The notes under the pieces were generated by a model. The model did not search any database and had not been told where the DNA came from. It saw only the letters and a program-made list of their open reading frames with translations. Of a stretch of 25,350 bases of DNA, positions 1 to 10,300 are shown in pieces. The stretch is from a virus. The translations under genes and the position numbers were made by a program. How positions within the stretch are numbered: position 1 is the stretch's first letter; every line of letters starts with the position of its first letter. Location of the stretch: positions 1-25,350 of the IMG/VR virus record IMGVR_UViG_3300024273_001103. One strand, given 5' to 3'.

Positions 1-2334
1 GCTATCTTTTTTAAATCGACCATATTTTATAGCTAATTCTACACTTGCTTTCCTGCGTTCTTTGTTTTTTGCTATATTTTCCACTACCCCTAAGCTTTGT
101 TCTGGGGTTAATGTTTTGGAGAACTGCATAGTTCCAGCTTTCAAGCCTCCCTCTTTCTTTAAATCTATATCTCCAAGCGCTTCGCTAACTTTTGAGGTTA
201 ATTTTCCTTCTTTACCACTTTTGTTGTACTCTTTTACAAAATTGTAAACATCTTTACCGCTATTAAAAGATATATTGTCGAATCCTTTGGGTTTGAATAT
301 ACCCACTATTACATCGCCTATTTTTTCAAAAGTATTTTTATCGTAATTAATCTGCCCTTTAGCTAAAGCATCTGAAAAAACATTGATATATTCAGTGGCA
401 AATAGACCAGGGGTATTATATCCTCTGTCTTTCATCTGCTTGTCAACAGCCTTTCTCTGCGCCGAGGTCATTGACTTTCTAAAGTCTTTTACAATTTTGC
501 CCTGCTGATTAGCGTCTCCAACTAGTGCGTTAAGAATTGGGTGCAACATCTCGTGACTGCCAACATTGATAGCCCCTGTTTTTTTAGCAACTTCTTTGTT
601 TATGAATAATTGACCATCCACCACAGCTCCAGCCGTCGTATCCTTATTGTCTTGGTAATTTTGTTTGCTCTCTGCAGAGCCTTTAGACTCGCTTATAGCG
701 GATTCCATCTCTGCCGTAGTTTCAAACTCGGTATAGCCTAGTCCTTTTGCTTCAGAGGTTTCTTTAGCAAACTTTAGATTCTTTTCTAAGGTCATGTCTA
801 TAATACCCTGCTTAGCTTTATTATAGTCTGCTTCAAATCCTGTTTTACCCAATTCGTATTCAGCCTCAGTAATATCTCCTCTTCTTAATTTTTTGTTAAG
901 CTCCGTTATTTTATAAGCAGAAACGTCCGCTAAGTCTGACAAAGTTTCTATTTCTTTTATCTGACCTTCATTTAAGCTTTCATATATTTCATTTCCTTTA
1001 ACCACAGAATCTGCGATTTCAGACTCTTTTAGGTCAATCTCTTTTTGTATACCCTCAGCTACCGTAGCATCTTCAGTAGATTTTTTGTTATTCCTAAGGA
1101 CACTTAAGGCGTCTATATTTTTTTCAATTAAATCTCCATCAACCGCTGTTCTAATGGTGCCCATTGCTTTTACTGAATAAGTACCGCCTACTAACCCGCT
1201 ACCTCCTATGAAACCCTGTAGACCAGCTTCTAATCCTTCTTGGCTGGTAACAGCATCTATAAAAGCTTTACCAACTTCTGCTTCATTGCCAGTTCCAGCT
1301 ACGCTGCCTAACTCTTTATTGACCTCTTCTGCTGCATGCTGCAATATCTCTGTAGTAAATTCCTTAGATCCTGTGGCTAAAATTTTAACAGTAGCTCTAG
1401 CTGCTTTATTATATATAAGTTTTTCAGCCAAATATTTACTACCCATGCCAACTAGCCCAGCTCCTCCTTTTCCTTTAGCGGCTCCTTTAACTCCTCTAAA
1501 TATTGTTCCAAGCCCAGCAACTTCTAATCCTTGAGCAACAGCAGCCATACCCACTGGAATAGCGGTATCTGCTTCTCCTGATTTTATAAGTTCTTTTAAA
1601 TCTACACCTAAATTTTCGGCTTTTAACTTGTTAAACTCAATGTAATTTTCAGCGGCGTAGTCCATGAAGAACCCCGTGCCTAAAGTCAATCCACCATACC
1701 CAACACTACCAAGTAGACTAGTAAAAGCATTTACGCTACCAGCAATCATCGCTCCAACATCTCCTTCTTTAGCACCTTCAATTATGCCCAGTGTTTGCTT
1801 AGATTTACCTTTTTCTTCTGCGTAAGCTTTTAAAGCCTCTGTGGTACCTTTGCTACCCAACCCTTCGGTTAAAAAAGTTCCTTCGCCTTGCTCTTCTACA
1901 AATTTATCAACATTTTTTTGGCCAAAGATCATACTAGCGACAGCATTTGAAGCTATATCCAAAGAAGCATTAGTCCCATCGTCGTCAAACCAGAATTCTT
2001 TAGCATCGTAAATCTGTTCTCCAAGATTAGAAAACGAATTTTTAATTGACTGCCAAGCCGATAAACCATTTTCCGATTTTGAATCCGTAGTGTTTTGATT
2101 TGACTCCACAGCTGGATCCGCACTTGCAGAGTCGTTTGTCTTTGCTGGTAAAGCATTGGCTTTCCAATCGCCAAATTCGCTATCTGTATGCCCGTTATCT
2201 TTTAAATAGCCGTATACATTATTTTGAACGTCTTCGTTATCGTACACGTTAGTTTTCCATGCGTCAAATTCGGAATCTGTTTTACCTTTTGAAGATAACT
2301 CGTTCCATATGTTTTTTAATATATCGTCTGCCAT
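1..2334 (-). CDS. Giant virion/ejection protein with zincin-like motif (3' end outside window)
   Basis: This frame is open from an ATG at 2334 to the left edge, giving 778 residues with no stop, so the C-terminus lies outside the window. It begins 10 bases after the stop of the preceding gene. Residues 13-29 and 44-60 form an imperfect repeat, period 31, built on G-x-TDSEF-x-x-WK-x-N. Hydrophobic, Gly/Ala-rich stretches at about 190-225, 255-280 and 368-390 could cross or disturb a membrane. A zinc-protease-type motif HEMLH lies at 594-598, and E648 (in ATEY) is a plausible third ligand. Between these parts the chain is charged and helical. Large late proteins with zincin domains are known from phage polyvalent proteins and crAss-like virion proteins. 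I infer an internal virion protein ejected with the DNA, perhaps processing itself or its partners. No RNA polymerase motif is visible in this part. Confidence 0.8.
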   Translation of the reverse strand, partial: MADDILKNIWNELSSKGKTDSEFDAWKTNVYDNEDVQNNVYGYLKDNGHTDSEFGDWKANALPAKTNDSASADPAVESNQNTTDSKSENGLSAWQSIKNSFSNLGEQIYDAKEFWFDDDGTNASLDIASNAVASMIFGQKNVDKFVEEQGEGTFLTEGLGSKGTTEALKAYAEEKGKSKQTLGIIEGAKEGDVGAMIAGSVNAFTSLLGSVGYGGLTLGTGFFMDYAAENYIEFNKLKAENLGVDLKELIKSGEADTAIPVGMAAVAQGLEVAGLGTIFRGVKGAAKGKGGAGLVGMGSKYLAEKLIYNKAARATVKILATGSKEFTTEILQHAAEEVNKELGSVAGTGNEAEVGKAFIDAVTSQEGLEAGLQGFIGGSGLVGGTYSVKAMGTIRTAVDGDLIEKNIDALSVLRNNKKSTEDATVAEGIQKEIDLKESEIADSVVKGNEIYESLNEGQIKEIETLSDLADVSAYKITELNKKLRRGDITEAEYELGKTGFEADYNKAKQGIIDMTLEKNLKFAKETSEAKGLGYTEFETTAEMESAISESKGSAESKQNYQDNKDTTAGAVVDGQLFINKEVAKKTGAINVGSHEMLHPILNALVGDANQQGKIVKDFRKSMTSAQRKAVDKQMKDRGYNTPGLFATEYINVFSDALAKGQINYDKNTFEKIGDVIVGIFKPKGFDNISFNSGKDVYNFVKEYNKSGKEGKLTSKVSEALGDIDLKKEGGLKAGTMQFSKTLTPEQSLGVVENIAKNKERRKASVELAIKYGRFKKDS

Positions 2335-2344
2335 AAGATTTGAT

Positions 2345-3751
2345 TTAACCGAAGTTATTTGTATTTGTTTCCGCTCCCTTATCCTCTACTCCCTTAGTAC
2401 TATCTCCGCTATTTTTTCCCCATTTATCTATCCAAAAATTTGTAGCTTTCCCGCTTAACTTGGAATTCTTTAAGTAAAAATCGTATAAATCCTTAGGGTT
2501 GTTAATGTCTATATTTATACCTCTAGATTTGCCGCTGTCACTAGGATCAAATTTGAATATTTGAAAATTACCATAATTGTCAGTAAAGTCTTTTTTAGCT
2601 TCTTCTAATTCATCTTCGTCATATCCAGTATCGTTAACGAATTCTTTGAATAAGTAGTCTCTTGAAACGTATGGCCTTGCTTTAGCTGTTGGGTCAATAT
2701 CGTTTATATATTGCACAACCGAAGACGATTTTTCAATTCCGTTTTGTAATTGACTTAGTTGAGAAAACTCTACTGCTTTATTGGCAATTCCTCCGGATAG
2801 GTTTATTTCATCTTGCAATGCTCCGCTAAATCTACCGGTGCCACCAGTTGTAGCCGGTTTTTTATCTGCTGCTCCTTGCGCTGCTGTGTCTACAAGCGCA
2901 TCCATGTAACTATTAAGAACTGCATCCTGTAATAAGTCTTGATTAGCTGGCTCAAACAATGAAGTATCTTCTAAGTTTAATCCGCCCTCAATTAAAAAAT
3001 CATCCGAAGCTAAAGATAACAATGTAGCCCTGCCCCCAGAATTAAGCATGTTTTTAAGTTTATTTCGGATCATATCCTGCCTTGCTCCGCTAAGAGAAGC
3101 GCCTGCGCTATACACGCTCTCGTTCAGCGATAATATATTGTTAGCCGCTTTAAAATCTTTTAAGAAAGGTTTTTGCATAGTAGAATAACTAGCAAATTCA
3201 TCTTTGCTTTCATCCCAGAAATTTAAATTCCCGCCTTTACCAATTCCCATAGTGCCTTGGTCAGTATACACTTTAGAAGCGCTAGCTAAAGATCCTATCT
3301 CATTGCCGTCAGATATCCTTCTGCTATCAAAGTCTTTTAAGTAAGATACTTTATCTTCTTTGAACGCATTAACTTGACCTGATAGATTTTTAAAAGAATT
3401 TTGAACGCCATTCATGATATCCCTTAATTCCATATATCTTGGATCCGTAGCGTCATCTATTTTTGCTATTTCCGAAGCGGCTCTAGCATATACGTTTTTA
3501 TTCTCTACTAAAAAATTAGTAATAGCTCCTTGCTGCCCTGCAGTTAGTTGGGTTAAATCAAGATCAGAGTTTAAGTTGTCTATGTATCCACTTACTTCCG
3601 CGTTAATTTTTTGTTTTTTCGCTAGTTGTTTAGCTGTGTTTATAGCTGCCGCTTGAAACCCTCTATCAAGGCCCCCTTGCATCGCTTCTCCCCAGCTAGA
3701 TATTTTACTTTGGCCTACTAAAGCAGCCCCTTTTACTAATCCTTGATTCAT
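2345..3751 (-). CDS. Putative internal virion (ejection) protein, 468 aa
   Basis: The protein is soluble, largely helical and rich in Ala, Asn, Asp, Ser and Lys, with no signal peptide and no clear membrane segment. The N-terminus (about 1-50) is amphipathic. Residues around 295-310 are a Thr/Gly-rich linker, and the C-terminal 20 residues are polar and probably disordered. I recognise no catalytic motif. It sits between a small hydrophobic Gly-rich protein and the giant zincin-bearing protein, downstream of all tail genes. In podoviruses that is where internal core or ejection proteins (the T7 gp15/gp16 type) are encoded. The role is inferred from position and composition only. The start follows the upstream gene by 10 bases, and no better upstream start exists. 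Confidence 0.72.
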   Translation of the reverse strand: MNQGLVKGAALVGQSKISSWGEAMQGGLDRGFQAAAINTAKQLAKKQKINAEVSGYIDNLNSDLDLTQLTAGQQGAITNFLVENKNVYARAASEIAKIDDATDPRYMELRDIMNGVQNSFKNLSGQVNAFKEDKVSYLKDFDSRRISDGNEIGSLASASKVYTDQGTMGIGKGGNLNFWDESKDEFASYSTMQKPFLKDFKAANNILSLNESVYSAGASLSGARQDMIRNKLKNMLNSGGRATLLSLASDDFLIEGGLNLEDTSLFEPANQDLLQDAVLNSYMDALVDTAAQGAADKKPATTGGTGRFSGALQDEINLSGGIANKAVEFSQLSQLQNGIEKSSSVVQYINDIDPTAKARPYVSRDYLFKEFVNDTGYDEDELEEAKKDFTDNYGNFQIFKFDPSDSGKSRGINIDINNPKDLYDFYLKNSKLSGKATNFWIDKWGKNSGDSTKGVEDKGAETNTNNFG

Positions 3752-3761
3752 AATTTATATT

Positions 3762-4403
3762 TTAACCGTTACCCATTAGGTTTTCAATAAATGTACCTCC
3801 GGAACCGCCCATACTCGGCATCCCTGTCACAGCAGAACCTACTCCACTAGCAATGTTTCCTACTCCACCTACTATAGAATCGGTAGCCTTTTGTTTTGCG
3901 GTGTTGGCTGCAGCTAATCTTTGCTGAGACATGCCCAATAGTGTAGATACTTTTTCATTTTCTGCATCTCTTGAAATAAGTTCTCCTTTTTTCTCATATA
4001 ATTGCAAGTTGCCTGCTTGTTGTCTTTCAGCCTTTTGGTTGGCTTGTTCTTGTTGGCCGATATCTAATGACGCTTGTCTTGTTTGACTTTGTTGCTGCCC
4101 TGCTAAGGCTTGAGCCATTGCTGCAATTCCAGAACCACCCGCAGCACCACTTAATGTGCTCATAGTGTTAGATAATCCTTGATTAGCTTGTTCTGCAGCA
4201 AAATTAGCAGCACCTTGGTTAACTGTTAAGTCTTCCATGGTATTTTCCATGTTTTTATAAACATTAGACGTGTCTTGGTTTTCAAAAGAAGATTTAGTTC
4301 TATCAAATTCACCTTGGGAAGCTGCTTGCTCTCTTTTTCTTTTACCGCTCCCTATTACGCCACTGGCTATTCCGGTAAGACCACCAACTATTTGTCCTAT
4401 CAT
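3762..4403 (-). CDS. Small Gly/Ala/Gln-rich internal virion protein candidate, 213 aa
   Basis: The N-terminus (residues 1-18) is a hydrophobic Gly/Ile helix followed directly by the basic cluster KRKREQ. The middle (about 75-150) is rich in Ala, Gln and Ser and looks like a long helix or coiled coil. A second Gly/Val-rich hydrophobic stretch (SIVGGVGNIASGVGSAVTG, about 176-194) lies near the C-terminus. This build, two membrane-active ends joined by a helical middle, resembles small podoviral ejection proteins such as T7 gp14. Its place between the tail-fibre block and two larger internal-protein candidates fits. The next gene starts 10 bases downstream. The function is inferred; I recall no named family. 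Confidence 0.7.
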   Translation of the reverse strand: MIGQIVGGLTGIASGVIGSGKRKREQAASQGEFDRTKSSFENQDTSNVYKNMENTMEDLTVNQGAANFAAEQANQGLSNTMSTLSGAAGGSGIAAMAQALAGQQQSQTRQASLDIGQQEQANQKAERQQAGNLQLYEKKGELISRDAENEKVSTLLGMSQQRLAAANTAKQKATDSIVGGVGNIASGVGSAVTGMPSMGGSGGTFIENLMGNG

Positions 4404-4434
4404 TTGATTTGTTTTATAGTTTTATTATTACGTA

Positions 4435-4758
4435 TTATTTGCTGCTCTCAAATATCTCAGAGCCTACGGAAAACAATTCCCCGTATGAAGTTGAGTTGTT
4501 TACAAATTGAGCTTCAGCGTAGTATCCTTTTAAAGCTCCAACCACAGCCAGGGTGTCTTTGACATAAAACACGAAGTCTTCTGTAGAAGGAGGGGAAACA
4601 CCTACTAAGGCATTTACAGTAATGCCTAACCCAACTATTGCGGTTATTGTGCCCATTTTTACTTCAACGCCTGTAGACGTATCTACGTACCAAGCTATAT
4701 CATTCACTTGAATTCCTACAGGTAATTCCACTGCAAAAGTTATTACTATACTCGCCAT
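4435..4758 (-). CDS. Small conserved phage structural protein, 107 aa
   Basis: This is a short beta-rich protein. Its C-terminus (YYAEAQFVNNSTSYGELFSV, then GSEIFESSK) resembles a motif I recall from small structural proteins of many marine phages, in the form GYYAE, NNST, ELFSVGSE, ESSK. The N-terminal half (residues 20-60) alternates hydrophobic and polar residues as in a compact beta barrel. It lies 26 bases downstream of the receptor-type protein and just upstream of the ejection-protein candidates, so a role as an accessory tail or fibre protein is likely. No enzyme motif is visible. The leader is A-rich (aataatcttaaaat before ATG) with no Shine-Dalgarno sequence. Confidence 0.72.
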   Translation of the reverse strand: MASIVITFAVELPVGIQVNDIAWYVDTSTGVEVKMGTITAIVGLGITVNALVGVSPPSTEDFVFYVKDTLAVVGALKGYYAEAQFVNNSTSYGELFSVGSEIFESSK

Positions 4759-4784
4759 ATTTTAAGATTATTTGTTGTTACTGT

Positions 4785-7355
4785 TTAGGCCACTTGGGTT
4801 ACATAGACGGACGCAACTGTTCCTCCTGCTGTGGTTACTGTTACATTAGCGGCTCTAGAAAAACCTGATACGTTGGAACTGTTAACCGCTATCAACATAC
4901 TTCCGTTACCGCTGCCGTTTAAAGGTGTAACCGTTAACCAATTCGCATTACCGTTGAAGGTAGTCCAAGTGTCATTAGACGTAATAGCAACTGTTTGAGA
5001 CGGAGTACCTTGCCCGAAGTTTATACCGCCAGGGCTTACCGATACTGAAGAGCAACCAGTTGTTGTGCTGGACACTTTGTTGCCATATGTAGTACCTATA
5101 CTATTTATAGCATAAGCTCTCATCCAATAAGTAGTGCATGCGGTTAATCCTGTTATTGTTGTACTCCAATCTGTTGTGGTCGCAGGAGACTCAATATATG
5201 TACTAGGTGCGCTAAAAAACTCATCCGTATCATACTGTATACCTGTTTCTGTCAGATTACTGCCATTATCGCTAATAAGAGTAGCTCCAACATCTGCGGT
5301 AGTGTCTGTTGCGTTTGTTATAGATGTTGTAGTTATTGAAGGTGCTCCTGATGATGCTCCGGTGCAATTTATATCTGGGCAACAAAGCCTTAGTATATCC
5401 CACGCTGTTCCAGAAGGTCCAGTTGTTCTTATTTGAGCAAAAGGACTAGCTGTGTAGTCCGCAATAGTATATTCCCACCAAACTATTTGCTGGTAAGAAA
5501 TACCCCCGACTGTCATAGTAGGTACACTATTAGTAGTAGCTGCTGTAAAAGTGGCTTGCCTAGTAGGTATGGTTCCTTTAGCAGAACCTATGAATTGGTC
5601 TACGACAAGTGTTTGCGAAGCAGTAGGCGTGGTGTCAGATGGAGTAGTACCATATATATTATCATAACTTCCGCTATTTAAAGATGTCATCCCGGACGTT
5701 GCTCTTTTTACGCCGCTATGTGTTATTTCAAACTTATCAGGGATGTTTTGAGCATTAACTAAGAACGCTAATAACCCTCCTGTTGGGCTTAAGTCAATGT
5801 TATAATCTGTTATACCCATGCCTCCTGATGATACTGCCGTGCTACAAGCTACAGTGGGCTGAACGCTAATCCAATCACTAAAGTCAAGTAACATAGTTGT
5901 GTCTATGTCTCCATAGTTGCTTATTATTATATCGCCGCTTATAGTTATGGAACTTTGGTCCGTATTGCTATATACAGCCACAAGAGCCGTAGTGTCTACG
6001 TCAAATCCGTTATCATTTGTAAATGTTATACCCAACGGGTCAGATATTGTTAAACTTGGCGCTACTGTAAGTTGAGTAGCTGAATCAACAGAGAGAACAG
6101 TATAAGCTAATGTGGATAGGATCGAGCCATCAGAGTTAAACCTCATACCAGCTGTTATACCTGTGGTGTCTGCTAAAACCATAGAAGCTCCAGAAGCACT
6201 AGTAACTTGTTGAGTTATAGCCTCATTTCCTTCCCATACCACATTCGATAAAGGGGTAAATATGTTCATAGGATCGCCGCTGGCTGAAGTAATAATCCAA
6301 TTAAGAGTTGCTATAGAACTAGAAGATCCAGCGCTAGGCTCCGATATACTAGTGAATTGTTGTGTAACAATGAAACCTCCGCTAAAGATGCTTGTAGCTT
6401 TTGGCTCAAATACTATTTCTCTTAGCCCTAATTGTATCACCGATAAGGGATTAGGAAATACGCTAGCTCCAATATCTCCTGTATATGTAAAGTCCCACGT
6501 TCTTAAAGCAGAGGTGGGAGGGAATTCTACTAGTTGTTGTTGGTAACCAGATGCCTCCATGGTCGCATTAGTGGCCACGGTGAGTATAGTTATTCCGTCG
6601 GTAGCTGTAATGCTATAGACTGCCCCTTGTATACCAAATATGTCTAAAACTCTAGTCTCTCCTAGTCTAGGCACATACCAACCGCTATATGGTATAGATG
6701 TAATTTCTACAGCTTGTGTAAATATTGCATTAGCCACTACTTGAAAAGATATGGAATCACCTGCTACGTTTTGGAGCGGGTATAAATAGCTTATGCCATA
6801 AGAAATATTAGTTAGGTTGTTGTCTACGTCATAAGTGGGCGTTTGGGCTATGGTATAGTTAGTTTGATTTCCAATGACAATATTGGCCGAAGGTAACTCT
6901 AAATAATATCCCGCATCTGCATTATATGTTCTTACAAATAAACTTTCAAGTTGTTGGTACGTGCCAGAGTTTGAATAAGGAGTATTAATTTCAGAACCAC
7001 TCCCGTTAATATTACTACCAACAGTAGCATTGATAACACCTGCTATTGTAATTAAATTAACGTCAGCATCACCAATAACGCACAAGTTTACAGCATAATT
7101 GCTTGAGGGCATAACAAACCCCGTAACGAATGTTACTGTGCATAACACGTTTAGTCCATCTTGCGTAAATACTATAGAAAGAACCGATGGGTCCGTAAAT
7201 CCAGGGTCCATAGAAAAATTAGAGGCAGTGGCGTTATATCCAGAATTTGGAACTATAGTTATGACAGCCGTAGGGTATAATCCCGAAACAATCGCACCGT
7301 CGGGTATCTCATATACAATATTCGTGAAATTGTAGTTGTTATTAGTTACAGGCAT
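4785..7355 (-). CDS. Receptor-binding / tail fibre candidate with FN3-like and BACON domains
   Basis: This 856-residue protein is almost entirely beta-strand and rich in Thr, Ser, Asn and Gly, as expected for an extracellular virion appendage. Residues 1 to about 660 look like a string of Ig-like or beta-sandwich modules that I cannot name. Residues about 666-768 match an FN3-like module common in Bacteroidetes surface proteins (ATLISDNGSNLTETGIQY, GLTACTTYWMRAYAINSIGT). Residues about 769-856 match a BACON domain: FGQGTPSQTVAITSNDTW, then NWLTVTPLNGSGNG and a terminal YVTQ strand. BACON domains are thought to bind carbohydrate or mucin and also occur in crAssphage tail proteins. The gene follows the tail stabilisation gene by 21 bases. 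I infer adhesion to host surface glycans. It could instead be a head fibre. Confidence 0.82.
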   Translation of the reverse strand: MPVTNNNYNFTNIVYEIPDGAIVSGLYPTAVITIVPNSGYNATASNFSMDPGFTDPSVLSIVFTQDGLNVLCTVTFVTGFVMPSSNYAVNLCVIGDADVNLITIAGVINATVGSNINGSGSEINTPYSNSGTYQQLESLFVRTYNADAGYYLELPSANIVIGNQTNYTIAQTPTYDVDNNLTNISYGISYLYPLQNVAGDSISFQVVANAIFTQAVEITSIPYSGWYVPRLGETRVLDIFGIQGAVYSITATDGITILTVATNATMEASGYQQQLVEFPPTSALRTWDFTYTGDIGASVFPNPLSVIQLGLREIVFEPKATSIFSGGFIVTQQFTSISEPSAGSSSSIATLNWIITSASGDPMNIFTPLSNVVWEGNEAITQQVTSASGASMVLADTTGITAGMRFNSDGSILSTLAYTVLSVDSATQLTVAPSLTISDPLGITFTNDNGFDVDTTALVAVYSNTDQSSITISGDIIISNYGDIDTTMLLDFSDWISVQPTVACSTAVSSGGMGITDYNIDLSPTGGLLAFLVNAQNIPDKFEITHSGVKRATSGMTSLNSGSYDNIYGTTPSDTTPTASQTLVVDQFIGSAKGTIPTRQATFTAATTNSVPTMTVGGISYQQIVWWEYTIADYTASPFAQIRTTGPSGTAWDILRLCCPDINCTGASSGAPSITTTSITNATDTTADVGATLISDNGSNLTETGIQYDTDEFFSAPSTYIESPATTTDWSTTITGLTACTTYWMRAYAINSIGTTYGNKVSSTTTGCSSVSVSPGGINFGQGTPSQTVAITSNDTWTTFNGNANWLTVTPLNGSGNGSMLIAVNSSNVSGFSRAANVTVTTAGGTVASVYVTQVA

Positions 7356-7376
7356 GTGGTTCTATTTTTTATTTTA

Positions 7377-10300
7377 TTATGATGGTAAAATTGGAGTACT
7401 GCAGGTTGTGTCTATATTTACTGTAAAGAAGTATTCTTGAGCATCTCCTGAGCTGCTAATAGGAGTCCCAATTCCGGCGCCAATAACTTCACAATCATTG
7501 AAAACACTTAAAGGTTTTATATAATTGAAGTATTTACCCTCTTTCTTTTGGAATTCTTTAATTTCGCCCCCTTCTAAATCCGTTTTAACATAATTTACAA
7601 ACCATCCAGCATTTTTTTGCTGAGAAGCTGTTGGTATTAATTGATTAGCATTTACTTCAGCTATAGAATACCATTTAGAATTATTTTGGTATTCAACAAC
7701 CCTGGATTGTGTGCCAGTATAATTTAAAGCGCTGAATCCTTTAACTACTTGAGGCATTTCATTTATAATAGCATTGAAGGAACTTATGTATTGTGTTCCG
7801 TAGAAATTGTTGTATAAACTATTGCTACCGTGTTGCCATAAAAGTCCGTTCTTAAAAGTATAATAAATATTATTTAAAGTAATACCAGCTTCTTTTATAA
7901 AATCTTTCCTGCTAGTCCAGCCTCCTACTCCTTCCATAAAAGAAACCGTAGTGTTTAAAACAAGCGGGGTTGCAGCAGAGCAGCCTTCATTTAACTGATA
8001 AGTTGCATCGCTACTTAATTTTGATTGCCAATAGGGAGATAAATTATTTAATGTTAAATTATATAAATCCTTGTCATCGTCGTAACTACCGATAGCCGTT
8101 GTCGAGGTTCTTAAATTATCAGCAAAGAAACTAGACATCCCGTTTGTAGCGATATTCGTAATACCGTCCATTGACAATCTTATAACTGCGCCTCTATTTT
8201 TATCTGTAAAATAAGTTCTAAAACCATAAGCAGCAAATGACTCGGGATTTTTAGATATTCCAAATTCACCAGAGTAAGGCACAGCTTGACCTAAAACATT
8301 ATTGTTTGATGTTACGTTAGCATTGCCGTCAGCGTTGTACAGGGCGTCCTTATTGGCTAATATTCTTAAACACTTATCTTCACACAAAGATATTAAATCG
8401 GTGTCTCTAGAGTGAAGTTTTTGTATTGTGCCGTAGATAGGGTTTAAGTCTTTCGTTATAGGTAATGCCTGCACAAATTGGTTTAATCTATTTACCCCCG
8501 ATGTTGAATTATATATTTGCGAAAATATCATTCCACTACCACGTCTTTCAGCAGCATATGGTTCGTCTAATATTGTAGAAACTTTAGGTCCTTTATCTAT
8601 TGTTACTTCGTTATAATCATCTCTTATACGGTTAGATTCAACGCCATTGCCAAAAGCAAAAACGTTAAACCAGTCAATAACTTTTGTGGTATTATAGTCA
8701 GCTATATCAAAAGCGCTGGAAGCTTCATAGTAAAAATCCAAATCAACACCTTTTTTAGGTTCAGTTTCAAATATTGCTGGATTGCTTGTGCTTAAAGTTT
8801 TGTTGCCGTCTTTCTGTACTTTTTCTAGAATTTGTATTTCGGTAATTGGATTTGACCCCAATCTATTTGTAAACAAGTCTTGGTCAGAATAAGGTTCTTC
8901 TAGTTCTATATCCCATTGATTTCTGCCATTAGCAAACTCTCCGAAATTGTCATTGGTTTTGTTTAGCCCCCTTCTTTTGAATTGCCGAGTGGTAGCTTTT
9001 ATTACATAGGGTTTCCCAAAAACCCCTGCTGCATCCGCAAATCTAATAATTGTACCAACCTCGTTAATACCAGCCATAGTTCCATTTAGCCACTTTGTAG
9101 GGTCGTCCTTGTCATTTAGAAGGCCATGCACCATAACGGTAAACTTGGTATTATCCGAACATTCCCCTGGATATTTCCAAGGACAAACATTCCCATGAGG
9201 CTTTTCATTTGCAGTTCTTCCGCTTGTATTACCTTGATCGTACCAGACAGCATCTTGGGACATATCGCCGTTACCTTTATTAATTTGAGATGAAACAGGG
9301 AAAGAATTTTTTATAGCGTAATCAGTTTCCTGTATTGGGAAAGTATCAATTATGTTTTTATCAAACCCGAAGTCTCTGTTTATTTTAACAAAGAATCTGC
9401 CGGCAAACTCAGGCAAGTCTTGCGTTTCTTCCTCAAATAAAGTTATTACTATAGGCGCATCTTCAGGTAAATTATTTAGCCAAAAAGCTTCATTCCCTAA
9501 AGCCTTATCTAATTGAACGGCATATTCATTTCCGGTTCCAGTCGGGCCTCCTGATGCAATTTTATAAGTCTTAGTTGAAAAATTATCCGTAGAAATTCTT
9601 AAAGATGAGTTAGAATTAAACCCATCCCTAAAGTTAGGATTACTATCAATGGTTGGCCCATCAAATATAAAGAAAATGCTATCTAGTTGAGGTTTTGAAT
9701 TACCTAAAATAGCGCATTCCGCTCTACCTATTGATTTGTTATTTATCTTAATAAAACTAGGGGCCTCACTTTCTATTGCTAATACTTTATATTTGTATAG
9801 AGCATCTACTGCCTGAGAGGTAGCATGTTGCTTTTTTAGTATTAAATAAGTTTCTTCGTCTACTTTGTTTCTTTCTGAGGAGGGGAAGGAAAGCCAAACA
9901 TTGCCGTCATCGGAGTAGTAGTATCTATCTAAGGCTATATTGTAATATTCCGTAGCACCCTCTTTTATAAATACTTTGTAAGAGGAAGCCCATGATGGAG
10001 CATCTCCTGTTGGCGTAATGCTTAGTTTATTTACAGAGTTTGAATTAGCTATTGGAAAAGTTACTGCAGCTGTTTTATTTGTAAACACAGGTGTTTCTCT
10101 GCCGTAATCATCTTTAAATACGATTCCGGCCTGGTAGGTTCTTAATGACTTTACAGAAGATATAGGTAGGTTAGTTGTAGATTCGTCGTCTGAGTTAGGG
10201 TGTGGCTGACTAAAAGCAGCGGTATTTAAAGACACAGAATCAACATTATAGTTCTGCAAGTAATTACCATACACAAGTCTATTGCCTGTAATCTCCTGAG

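Noticed and set aside
1208-1534. Plus-strand frame of 108 codons opposite the giant protein
   Set aside because: It is antisense to a convincing coding frame, and its Pro/Ala/Ser-rich translation is typical of antisense shadows.
1953-2174. 73-codon minus-strand frame within the giant protein gene
   Set aside because: It overlaps the long open frame that contains the repeat and zincin motif; its own translation is Gln/Leu-rich without any family signal.
1-2334. Virion RNA polymerase as in crAss-like phages
   Set aside because: Gene order suggests one could follow to the left, but no DxDxD or other polymerase motif is visible in the 778 residues present.
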